64,000 nt of DNA from Neurospora intermedia. Lineage: Eukaryota > Ascomycota > Sordariomycetes > Sordariales > Sordariaceae. The translations under genes and the position numbers were made by a program. The stretch covers positions 1,612,001 through 1,676,000 of the forward strand of contig BTPP01000009.1 in assembly GCA_037102815.1 (NCBI GenBank). Direction: 5' to 3'. Below the pieces are notes generated by a model, which searched no databases, was not told the DNA's origin, and worked only from the letters and a program-made list of their open reading frames with translations. Positions 45,986 to 57,014 of this stretch are shown here, one piece after another. Numbering within the stretch: position 1 is the stretch's first letter; the number at the start of each line of letters is the position of its first letter.

Positions 45986-46150
45986 TCTCCAAAATATACA
46001 AATGCCATTTTAATCTCCCCCTTTTTACCCTCGATCCACGCTACGTTCCACAAACTTTGATAAATCGCAATACCTATACTCAGCAATAGCGGCATTCGGC
46101 GATGGGAGAAGAATGCCGCCACGGCAACATGAATAAGCGAAAATGCCTGA

Positions 46151-49122
46151 CTATGGTCGGTTGAGACCCTGCTTGGCCTGGGGAAGGATAATAATCAGCA
46201 TCAACAACGTACCAAAGGAAACGATCAAGATCAGCGACATACCTTCATCTGCTCTATCCGTGCCTTCAACTGGCTCGTCACTTCCGCAGCCCTCTTCCAG
46301 CTTTCCATTCCACCCGCTGCACCACTCGAAGGAGCCTGTAACCTGCTCGCGCCAGTCCTCATGCCAGTCCTACTGCTGGACCGCTCCGCTCCGTAGCTAC
46401 CGAAACCCATAGAAGCCAGCGACTCGGAGCTCCTAGCCTCCTCCACCGGCTGACGGAAGCCAGCAGGGGTACCACGGCCGCTGCTTCCTCCGCTACCTCC
46501 TTGGTGGTACCTAGGGTCCGGGCTCACCTTCTGGTGGAAGCCGCCCATCATGCCGTCGCCGCCATTCTCCTTCTCTTCACTCATGCTACTGGCAAAGCTC
46601 ATGCGGTTCCTATTCGCTGACTGTTGCTGGTAGCCGTTATCGTTATAGATGCCACCGTCGTGGGTCGGGCTCATGACTCCAAGACCGATGTGAGGCGAGC
46701 TGGGGCTGCCCGGCCGGGCACGGTTGGCGTGGCGTAGTTGATCCTCGGTGTGGCTCAGAGCTCGTTTGAGCCTATCCAGCTCACGGCGCAACCGGTCGTT
46801 GGTCTGCTCGGCGGCTTCAAAATCACTGCGAGCCCGGACCAGCTGGGTCTCCTTGGCCTTGATCGAGAGCACGTCCCTGGTATGGTCCTCAATTAGGGAA
46901 GCATTCTGGTTCTTAAGTTCCTGGATCTCTGACAAGAGTTTCGACCGATCATGACGAGCGTCCTCGAGTTGCTTCAGCAGGCGATCATTGGCATCTCGGA
47001 GCTCTTCAAGTTCAGCACGCTCAATGTGGGAGAGGCCTGAAGGTGGGGGTGGCATTGGGGGAGTAGGAGTGTAATCCATTGGTACCGGCTTGGCGAGGGA
47101 ACGCCCAGCAAGACCCCCTGGCTGGAGACCGCCACGTCCAAGTCCCATGCGTGGTGGTGCTGGCCGTTGCTCCTCGGGGGAAGGCGGATCATCAAGGTCC
47201 ATAGGCTCCGGTTCCGGCTCTGGCTCCGCGCGGCGAGGAGATGGCGGCGCAGCAAATGCCGACCGCTTCTGTGGAGCCTTGATACCGCCACCAAGACCAC
47301 CGCTAGGGGCAGCACCACCGGGTTTTGGTACACCTATCTTGTTACCGAGACCACCCATGCGCGGGGGAGCGGCGGCGGCAGGGGCCGGTGTAGCTGTCTG
47401 GGCAGGAGGCGCCGCTGCGCCAAATCCTGCTGGCTTCTTGGCACCGGCAGGTGCCTTCTTGACGGGGCCCTTCTTGGCAGGACCCGGAGGCGGTGCTCGA
47501 GCTGCTGGAGGAGGCGGCTTTGGCTTATCCTTGGCCTTGACCTCAGCTGCCTCGTAGAACTCTTTGATCTTGTTCTTCCGGATGTCGTCCAAGCCTTCGA
47601 GATGTGGGTTCATTGCCCTTTCGCCAATGATCTTCATAATCGTACCCAAAACCTCGGCACCACCGGAGCGAAGAGCTTCACTGCTTTCGGCAAGAAGCTT
47701 TTTCGCGCACTCAACCATGGTCGCAATCTCTTGTTTGCTGGGGACATCCTTCGTTGTGCGCAGGCACCTCACGAGGAACTTCATGGTACCTTCCTTCACT
47801 TGAGGATTCTTGTGTTTAAGGAACTCGGTGATATCCTCCATGTTTTCCGTTAGATCAGTCGACAAGAAAACGGCATCCAGGGCAAGGCCCAATGCATCCG
47901 CCACTGACTGCTTCTTTTCCTTCAGACGCTCGAGGATAGGCTGCATGACGGTAGAGCGATACTTGGCAAAGCCCTTTCGCAGACCCTTTGCGAGTAGCTC
48001 GATACACTGTGCTGCCTGCGTGACGACGGCAATGTTGGCGTCCTTCATACACTTTGCCAAGCAACGTGTGATCTCGTTAAAGTCTCCCTCCTTGATTCTT
48101 GGAACGTTCACAACCGCGTAAAGGGCCTCACATGCCTCCTTTCTCTCTTTCCACTTTGACGAGGCGATATTCTCGAAGAAATCTTTTGGTACTTTGCTGA
48201 TGATATCCTGTGGTTCGGCCAAATCGAATGCGTCGATTTCCCCTACGTCTTCATCCTCAGGTGCGTCAGCCATTTCTTCATCTTCGTCGCCGCCTCCTGC
48301 AGGAGCGGCGGCCTGTGCAGCTTGCTGTGATCGAAGAAGACGCTCTTGCTTGGGAGCCCCTTCGGATTTGGCCTTTTCGAACAGTTGTTCTAGATCATTT
48401 TGTTGAGTCGGCTTGAGTTCGCCCCAGAACATGGGTTTCATGGCGTCGCGCAACCACCTGTAGAACTCGACGGTAAGGTTAGTAGCCTCGGCTCTTACAT
48501 TCTTGTCGGCATGGCCAAAGACCTTGGGCAAGAACTTGAGCACGGGCTTGGGGTCTGCCGTCTTGCAACCATAGTTGTGGAAAATGGCCGTTAGCGCAGC
48601 GAGCGCTGCAGCGACGACTTTGGGAACCTTGTTGGAGAGGACGGGAAGGATCTCTTCAATAACGGGGCCGGGGACGTCGAGTTCGATATAAAGAAGAAGC
48701 GCTTCGAGAGAGTTGGCCTTGATGGCAGGTCTAGTAGACGGGAGACCCTTTTCGACAATGGACGTGATGGTGTGTTGTCTCGACCGAACAGCGCCTTCAC
48801 GACCGCCAAACTTTAGAAACGCGCAAAGAGCAGCCATGCCTTCTTGTTGCGCAGCGACGTTGGAATCCGCGACAGCACCCTTCCACAAGCTGGGATCCTG
48901 GACAAACGGTCGAAACGCGGGATCGTATTCATCGGGGGTCTTTTCGAATGCCTGAGCGGCCTCTTCGTATGCTGCCTTGCGTACTTTCCAGACCTAGCCA
49001 ACGTTAACAGGGATTCTGGGACTTGTAAGCGCAACGAGAGAGACAAGTCTTGGACCGAAACGTACCTTGTGTACCCAACGGTCTGTAAGGGGCAAGGAGC
49101 TGAAGTCCTCTTCGTCACCCAT
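46151..49122 (-). CDS. stu2: XMAP215/Dis1-family microtubule polymerase (Stu2/Alp14-like)
   Basis: Three exons are 49066-49122, 46243-48993 and 46151-46177. The introns are 72 nt (48994-49065, donor GTACGT, acceptor GCTAG) and 65 nt (46178-46242, donor GTATGT, acceptor CCCCAG). All joins are phase 0; the product is 944 residues. Exon 1 starts MGDEEDFSSLPLTDRWVHK and the last exon adds AKQGLNRP. Two TOG arrays (about 1-240 and 285-520) bind tubulin and are joined by an acidic linker. A Lys/Ala/Pro-rich lattice-binding region follows, then a coiled coil at about 674-777 and a conserved C-terminal helix (MESWKRAAEVTSQLKARIEQM). The protein should add tubulin at microtubule plus ends and kinetochores. 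Two TOG domains plus a coiled coil match the fungal dimeric form, not the five-TOG animal form. A KEN tripeptide lies at about 827-829. It is divergent from lis1. Confidence 0.92.
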
Positions 49123-51572
49123 GGTTGCGGTTCTGGGTGTTGTGCTTGTTATCGCAGGGCTTTCGGTCGGTGCTATTTCAGGGTTCGATGAATATCGGGA
49201 CTCAGAAGACAGTCGAGGATATCGTCTCGACGGGTCGGGGAATGAAGGAAGGCTCGAAGTGCTCTGACTGGCGGGAGTTGAGGTTGATGTAGTCTTGGAG
49301 TCGAACGAGGGTGGGCGACCTAGGGAGGAAACTCGCTTGATTAGTCTCTGAAGCGAAAGGGGTTTTCTAGAGCCGACCATAATGGGAACAAGAGGGGCAT
49401 TGGAGGGACGAAAGCGAAATGTGTGCCGTCACGGTGCCTGTTGGGGTGGCCTCGGGTGTCGATGGTGTTCACCCGTTCAGACGGAAGATAGCGAGGGGAG
49501 GACTTACAGAAGCTATCAACAGCAAGAAGCGAGGAGCGGACAGAAGCAGCAGTGACTTGGATGGATGATGTAGTCTGTCAGGCAGCTGTTTTGTTTGTTG
49601 TCTGCGACTGGCAACAATGGAGTGTCGCGGGTGCGTAAAGGATGGAAGGGAAGATATACTAGGTGATGTTTAGGTAGGATGTTGCGGCGGGGAATCCGGT
49701 CGTCGCTTCTCGATTGCTGGCTGCTGCGCTTTTAGCAATTGCGCAGTGTGGGCACGGTGGGCGATAAAGACGGGATCGAAGAACTTGAGGGCCAGGAAGT
49801 TCCGTTGTCGTCACGGTGTGTTCCTGCTCGACCGCCCTGGTGTGCGTGTGTGATCCGCGGGGGGGAGGGAAGCGTATCCGCGAAGTTAGCGAGATACAGC
49901 CGTGGTCGAGGGTGATTGATGTATTGTTGTAGATTTGTTGACGGTGACAAGAGTCACGGTCAGTCCACGGCTACGGTAAGTAATTTGTTGTTCGTGCTTC
50001 CCGTTTCGCGAACAGGCTCTGGTTGGCGGGACGGTGACAAGGGAGCGGACCAAACAGTGGACGCCAGGACGGGGTGCGACAGAAGATGGCGCGGGAGGTT
50101 CCCTTGTTCCCCTTGTTCCCCACGTTGAACCCTAACGCCTTGTGAACGCCCAGCAAAGTCTAATGCAGACCCAAGCAATAACCCTTGCAGGCCATGGCAG
50201 CCTCCTGTGGCTCAAAGGGGAATCATGTGGCTGCGATGTCCAATCATCTGGCAGCCTCGTCTACTGACCGCTACCTGATGTCCATCAACCCCTCTTTGAT
50301 CTGCGCCCGTTGGCCCGTCACAGTCCGCCAGCGCTTACGTGCCAGCTGTCGATACCTCTAAAGGGTCCTCGGTACCTGCCCCTGTCCATCGATGGTGCTC
50401 CCTGACACCTAGAGGCAGGTAACCCTGACAACAAAGGCCAAGGCCCTGTGATAAGCCTGAAGAAGCTGATCTGATGCGTTGTTTCTCTGCCCCGCCAAAA
50501 GCAAGACAGTCCGCCCACTGAAAGGGAACCCAAACAAAGTGCTACAGTGGGTGAGCCGTTAGTCTGGCTTTATTCAGTTGGCGCTGCGGTTTCCATCTGA
50601 GGCTGTTCGTTACATGCCGGCGCCGCATTGGATCGCAACCACAATGTACACCCATGGACACACACGAGACTGAAGCATCTTGAACAAGGGAACATCATTG
50701 AGCACCAAACAGACAAGCATCGTGTCTTCGATATCAGTACCCGTCACATTGCCCTCAGCTCACTTCCATTCTATCTCACCACGAACTATTCAACCTGCAA
50801 CATAGAGCTCCATTCGCCTCGAATCCTATTCTTCTCGAGCCCAGTGGCAGAGAGACCAACCAAAAAAAAGCCACCAACGCAGAGCGCAGGGCAGCTAGAG
50901 ACAGCGACAACTAGGTCCAGGGACAAGGGGTCCACTTTTAGGCGAACTCCTCACCGTTTGGATTTGGGATCTGGATCTGGATCCGGGATCAAAGCGAGGA
51001 GAGAAAGAAGAAAGAGAGCCCGACAGCTGGCACATGCAACCAGGACAACAACAACAACATCACAACAATAACAACAACAACTTCACGGTAACCCGACCTC
51101 CATAACACCGCCGCCTACCTCACCAGACTCACTACTCCCGTTGCTACATACCACCGTGAGCATCCAAAGGAGCAGCTCTCCCGCCCGCCCAAGTCCCGCG
51201 CTCAAACACTTAGTAGTAGAGGTAGCTTGGAGTGCTCGTGGCCAGCTCTCTGCTTCCCCCCATCCCGCTACCTGACCGAAAGGACCGGGCCTCCACCGAG
51301 ATGGAGTATAAAGTCCTGAGCTGCCAAACAATTCCGTCACACTAAGGCATCGCGATCAAGATCTCCCCCCGTAAACAAGTCAACAAACGTGCACGATAAC
51401 TGTACCTACCCTTCGGGCGACGCGGCAGGTGGCCACGATACGGACACGGACACGGTCAAGTCCTGGCAAACGAACGGACCGACACCGATCCCGACTCCGC
51501 GACAAACCAAAACACCACATTTCTTCCCAAGAGACGCCCCTTTAGCTGACCCGCCTCCTTTGGCTGGCAACC
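49123..51572. other. Shared divergent promoter region of stu2 and lis1
   Basis: This 2.45-kb interval lies between the two start codons. It includes CAA-type repeats near 51043-51085 and purine/pyrimidine-skewed leader sequence. The open frame 50628-51071 has an alternative-start, low-complexity translation and is not supported as a gene. Confidence 0.5.
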
Positions 51573-53091
51573 ATGTCCCAAATATTGACCTCTCGGCAGG
51601 CCGATGAGCTGTAGGTTGCCCCTACTTGTATGTAGTCGAGTCGAGACAATGGCTAACTTGTTGTCCGCCAACCCCACAGACACAGAGCCCTCATCGCATA
51701 CCTCACTGCCGCCAACCTGCCCAACACCGCCGCCGCCCTTCGAGAAGAGCTAAGCCTAAGCGAAGAGGTTTTTGATCCAGCTACGGCAAAGAAGTATGAA
51801 GGCCTGCTAGAAAAGAAATGGACTAGTGTAGTCCGGTTGCAAAAAAAGGTGCGCATCCTGTCCGCTGTCCGACCGCCAGATAACTTTTTCTCCCTCTTTC
51901 CCCCTTACCAGCCGCTTACCCCCTTGCCACATACAGATTATGGATCTCGAGTCGCGAAATCATATCCTACAGTCAGAGCTCGACAATGCGACGCCTACAT
52001 CGCGACAGAACAAAGACCCTGTCGCCTGGCTACCCCGAGCACCTCCTCGACACACGCTTCAATCACACCGAGACCCCATAACCTGTGTAGCATTCCACCC
52101 TGTTTTCTCGTCTCTAGCTTCCGGATCAGAGGATCAGACCATCAAGATCTGGGATTGGGAGCTAGGCGAGCTAGAGAGGACGATCAAGGGCCACACAAAA
52201 GCTGTCCTCGACGTCGACTATGGCGGCCCCCGCGGGAACACGTTGCTCGCTTCGTGCAGCTCAGATCTAACTATCAAGCTTTGGGACCCCCTAGACTCGT
52301 ATAAAAACATTCGGACTCTACCCGGCCACGATCACAGCGTCAGCGCCGTGCGGTTCATCCCTGGTTCTGGTAACCTTCTGGTTAGCGCAAGTCGCGACAA
52401 GACACTAAGGATATGGGACGTGAGCACAGGGTACTGCGTCAAGACATTGCGCGGCCATGCCGAGTGGGTGCGCGACGTATGCCCATCTCTTGACGGGAAA
52501 TATATACTCTCCACCAGCGACGATTACACAAGCAGGCTATGGGATGTAACGATAACAAACCCCGAGCCCAAGGTGACCTTGATCGGCCACGAGCATGTGG
52601 TGCTATGTTGTGCCATTGCACCTCCGGCCGCATATCAGAATCTTGCCGCCATGGCCGGTATCAAGAAGCCCCCTGCGACAAGCTCTGCCGAGTTTATGGC
52701 CACGGGCTCTCGAGACAAGTCGATCCGGTTATGGGATGCGCGCGGGACATGCATCAAAACCTTGGTCGGCCATGATAACTGGGTGCGAGGGTTGGTGTTC
52801 CATCCTGGAGGGAAATACCTCTTATCTGTATCCGACGACAAGACCCTTCGGTGCTGGGATCTGACACAAGAAGGAAAATGCGTCAAGACGATCGGGGATG
52901 CACATGGCCACTTCGTCCAGTGTATCAAATGGGCCCCGTCGGTTATCAAGGATGCGTCGGTGAACGGTGACAATGGGGAACCAAACGGGACGCCAAAGAA
53001 GGGTGGAGCGGCTGCCACCCCCGAGGCTCAGATCCGTTGCGTTATTGCGACAGGAAGCGTTGATTTGAACGTCAGAATCTTTGCCAACTGA
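51573..53091 (+). CDS. lis1: LIS1/NudF/PAC1 dynein regulator
   Basis: Three exons are 51573-51610, 51680-51848 and 51937-53091. The introns are 69 nt (51611-51679, donor GTAGGT, acceptor CACAG) and 88 nt (51849-51936, donor GTGCGC, acceptor TACAG). Phase fits and gives 453 residues, the family length. The N-terminus [20 protein letters not shown] is a LisH dimerisation motif. A short coiled coil follows (about 58-85, [10 protein letters not shown]), then seven WD repeats (first at about 110-150, [10 protein letters not shown]; last [14 protein letters not shown]). LIS1 binds the dynein motor and supports nuclear migration and hyphal vesicle transport with NudE. Neurospora has two paralogues, I believe; which one this is cannot be decided here. 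The first exon is only 38 bases, so simple ORF calling misses it and starts too late. Confidence 0.94.
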
Positions 53092-56000
53092 TGCATACGC
53101 ATGGCATAAGAGCGGCTAGAGCAGGATGTCTCAGGCAGCGAGAGCCCATGCACCGGAAGCAAAGACACAGGTTGCTGCTCAGCGGGCCCTTGCTAATAAT
53201 ATCCACCACTACCCGAGAGCTACATTCTTGGACGGCTGGCCGTGATGCTAGCTCCTACAGCACTTGCCCCGAAGAACATCATTGCTCTTTCTTGTGAATG
53301 GGGCTTGCTACTCGCACGCATCACAGTCCTTGGATGAGATCTGAAGAAGCAAACCCAAGAGAGAAAAAGAAGAAAAGAAAGGAGAAAAAAAAAGACACAA
53401 AAAAGACCAAAAAGAAAAAGGAAAAAGAGACTTCTCGGCGGGCACCTCACGGGAGAAAGGGGTCTCGTCACGACTAATACCCACCCATTTGAGCAAAAAG
53501 CAGGGAGGTAGGGTGGCGGATGGGTACTCCTTCTTGCATCATCTTCTCGTGAGACCCATCAAATGATTATGTTGCGCCTGATGGATGATGACTGATGAGA
53601 GATCTTTTTTAGACAGATGAAAGAGAAACAGTAGAGAGGAACGGCACGGGAAACTGAGAGGATTTGTAGATATGAACCGAATTCAATAGATACCCCAATT
53701 TTTGGACGACTTATACTCGAGTGCCGGTTTTCGTCCGTTAGTGACCATGAGAAAGCAGCTCTTTTGGCTTGCAGCAGTGAGGAGTCTCGACGATAGCCGA
53801 TACTTTGTCTCGGCGGTTACGGCGTGGCCAACCTGGAAGAAACAGAAGTAAAAGACCTCAGGTCTCCGTTCTCGAGGTTAGCTGGAACCACAACCGGCTG
53901 ATGGTTCCTATTCTTCTATCCTTCTTCTGCCCCTTCTCTCAATCCCGAATCCTACACTCTGCCCATTCCCCCGGCTGGATACCCCCTTCCTTCTGACAAC
54001 CAGCGAGCTTCAACACTCTATGGACTTGTACCCGACCTCAAGCAGCCGATATAACTAATAAACCTGCACATTGTCCTCCTGGCATTTCTATGTACTTGGC
54101 CTTGTGTAACTGAGTTATTCCGTGTGAAGTCCGTCTCAAGCTGGCGTACCAATTACGTTAGTTCAGTTACACCTGGTCGTAGCAATAACCCCCACGGGGA
54201 AGCCACCCCATACCGTGTGTTCGTCGCCGTCCCTTAATTACTTGTCATCCAATCCATCGCTTGTGCCGCCCAAGTCGGTTGTACAATTTACCTAATCCCG
54301 ATCATCTTCTGTAGCTATGCCGCTGCAGACTGTTGAACTTAGGCATGCATGTCTCACTCAGGAAAGCAGAAGGGTTTTAACAAAAACAACTCTTGAGTTT
54401 TATGGCCTATGCGGGCTTTATGGCGGTGTGACCATTCCACTGCCGTCGAGTATGTTTTCCTCTAATGTAAGATGTAAATCGAATCCCCTTTCCCCCTTCC
54501 TCTCTTGTATGATTCGCCCGCGAAAGCTCACGATGGAACCCTTACTTCCTTCTTACCCCCTCATTCCATGACGTGTGCTTCATCCTTTTTTCTTTCTTTC
54601 GTTCTGATCGAGGCGCCTCGCCAGTCGCCACTGCCGTCGTTTGTGCGCCTACCGTAAGTACCAGGTATGTAATGTGTGTATGTCTTGTTTAGGAAGCAGC
54701 TACATACATACTACCCTGCTATACTACTGGACGGTACTTAGCGAGGCGCCAAACCTACTGTACGCTATGGACGGGATGCCCCTTGGCCACCACCCCTTTT
54801 TTTCCCCACGATCCTGCCCTTGTCCGCGCCTACCAGATCGACGCAGCTACAACTGTAATGGACGGGAGGACCCGTTACCCGTACGTAAGTACCCTCGTAC
54901 CCGACGAGCCGACCTGTGTACATCACTTTAACCCGTTGACTGATGTTGCCGAGTCGGAGAGGTAATGAAACTGACGACACGTCTTCCCTTTGAACAAACC
55001 AGCTGCGGTCTTGACAATGCCTTTCCCGGCAAAGAAGTTCAATAACCTTTTACGTATTCTCTAGTTTGTATTGAAGTAAGAAGTGCGCGGAAAAGTCCAC
55101 TTCCAACATGGAAGGTCTATCCGATACAGAATGTCAATCTGGCACGCCTGCCCCCTTGCTACGGACGGTTATGGAAGGTGTACTGCACAGGCTGTGGACA
55201 CAGGGTACTTAGCCGAGTTGCGATGCCTTCACCTTCCCTTGGTATCCATACTATGATCCGATCCCCTAAGCCAAGGGTGGAGTTCCATTCTGGTCAGCTT
55301 CCTTTTTATCAGCTCAACACGATCCATGTATGCAGCCAGTGGCTAGTATACTTAGTAGCATTCCATTTGCATGAGACACAGAAGGACATGAGCGGCTCTG
55401 TGTACTCAGTCTGTGGCCGAATCTACGACAAGTGGACGTACAGTGTGTTCGGTATCGTGGGGGAACATCATCCGCCGGCCATCGCCTTGCCTCACCCCCT
55501 CCTCCTTCTCGCCTTGCCCTATACACGGATTGTCATCGTGTATGCCGATCGGCATGCAAGCTTCCGGAATACGGGGGACCCGGGCACGGCTGCGCTTTGT
55601 GTGATGATCCGTGGTTGTTGTGTCGCGCCAACTTGGCGGCAAGAAACCGCAGTGGTAATACTGCTGATGATGCGACAAGATCCAATTACTGAGTCGCAAG
55701 GCGACATTGAGGCTGGACGGAGCTGTCTCATTGGAAGTTGGCGTGGTGTCAAGGCTAGGGAATCGTGCGGGGAGAGGTGGTAGACATGAAGCTCAAAGAG
55801 AAACGGGAGGCTTGAACGATGGGCAGCCAACTACTTTGAGGTTGGAGAGTTGCAACATGTGGGTGAGAGCGGGACACCAGTCACCATCGAGGAGGCCAAC
55901 CAACCAAAGGGGTACTGGGGAAGAGGACACGGCATTGAACGCAAGTCTCCATCACCGCGGAGAACAGTCCAACCCGGTTCTTCAGCTCGACTGAGGGTGT

Positions 56001-56187
56001 CTCAAGGGTACGAAAAAAAACCTATAAGTACCTCCTCTTCAACCTCTTCTCAGCCCCGATTCTCTTCTTCGGCATCACCACACATACCAGACAGACAACA
56101 ACACAAGACAACCCAATCTTTCACAAATCACACTCTCGCAATCCCAAGCCATCTCACCAACCAACCACCTACTCACCCAACAAAAAC
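53092..56187. other. 3.1-kb intergenic region upstream of the crystallin-like gene
   Basis: No supported gene. Frames such as 55178-55783 plus and 55519-55830 minus overlap each other on opposite strands and show no domain. The last 200 bases before 56188 are C/T- and CAA-rich with a TATA-like CCTATAAGTA near 56021-56030, a plausible core promoter and leader for a highly expressed gene. Confidence 0.45.
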
Positions 56188-56811
56188 ATGGCTCCTTCAG
56201 TCGACCCTACCAATGTCATCTTCTACCAGAAGAAGAACTTCGAAGGCTCCGGCGACACTTACGCCGTAGGCCAAGACGTCTCCGTCCCTGGCTCTCTCAA
56301 CGACAAGTACTTCTCCGTGGCCGTCGGCGCCTCTGCAAAGGTCATTGCCTGGCAGCACTACAACGAATCCGGCCACTACCGGGAATGGACAACATCCCAG
56401 GCCGACATCTCGGACATTGGCGGTTTGTCTCGCTTCCGGGTGGTCGACGACGACACTCGCGCCATCTCTTTCATATTCAAAGATGCCACGGGAGGGGCGG
56501 ACAAGCAGTACAGCTTGAAGGTGGATGCGAGGGACGTCGGGACTGTGACGCTTTACAGTAATGATGGAGACGAGTATGGACTGGTCGGGATTATGCCAGA
56601 GGGAGGACCGCCGGTTACGACGGCGGTGTATGTGAGGGATGAGAAAACCGGAGGATATATCGCTTTGGGATCGGTGTTTTTCCAGTGGAACAAGGAGAAC
56701 AACGAGGTGGATGTGGTGGAGAATGAGAATTGGCCGAAGCAGTTGAAGTCGAAGAGGACGGGGAAGAGTGCCTTTGAGGTTACTTTGGTTGATAACAAGC
56801 CGTCGGAGTGA
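56188..56811 (+). CDS. app: Beta/gamma-crystallin-like protein, probably abundant perithecial protein APP
   Basis: One exon encodes 207 residues with ATG in strong context (AAAAACATGGCT). There is no signal peptide. The N-terminal about 85 residues carry beta/gamma-crystallin Greek-key features: the Y-x4-F-x-G corner (YQKKNFEG) and an NDKYFS segment like the (N/D)(N/D)xx(S/T)S calcium-site motif. A second strand set follows with AWQHYNESG and LSRFRVV. The remaining 120 residues are beta-strand rich (TAVYVRDEKTGGYIALGSVFFQW). Codon choice is strongly C/G-ending, as in highly expressed Neurospora genes. In N. crassa and Sordaria a fruiting-body-specific protein called APP is described; I recall it lying beside a LIS1 gene, which fits, but the identity is memory-based. 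A lectin-like or calcium-binding role is inference. The gene converges with the phosphoesterase gene 204 bases downstream. Confidence 0.75.
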   Translation: MAPSVDPTNVIFYQKKNFEGSGDTYAVGQDVSVPGSLNDKYFSVAVGASAKVIAWQHYNESGHYREWTTSQADISDIGGLSRFRVVDDDTRAISFIFKDATGGADKQYSLKVDARDVGTVTLYSNDGDEYGLVGIMPEGGPPVTTAVYVRDEKTGGYIALGSVFFQWNKENNEVDVVENENWPKQLKSKRTGKSAFEVTLVDNKPSE

Positions 56812-57014
56812 GAGTGAGTGGACAAGACGACATGGAAGCTGGACGCTGGATGGCATGCACTGGATGGGGATAAATTGGTGATGTTGTGATGTTTGCGAGA
56901 AGCGAGGCTGAGATTGAGATTTGGGTTGGTAAAGTAACATCGAGATTGGATATATAGGTATCATCGTCGCTCGTTAACAAGAAACAATAAATAAAATCCA
57001 CACGGGAGTATCTC

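Noticed and set aside
55178-55783. 201-codon plus-strand frame before the crystallin-like gene
   Set aside because: No domain or splice support; several opposite-strand frames cover the same DNA equally well.
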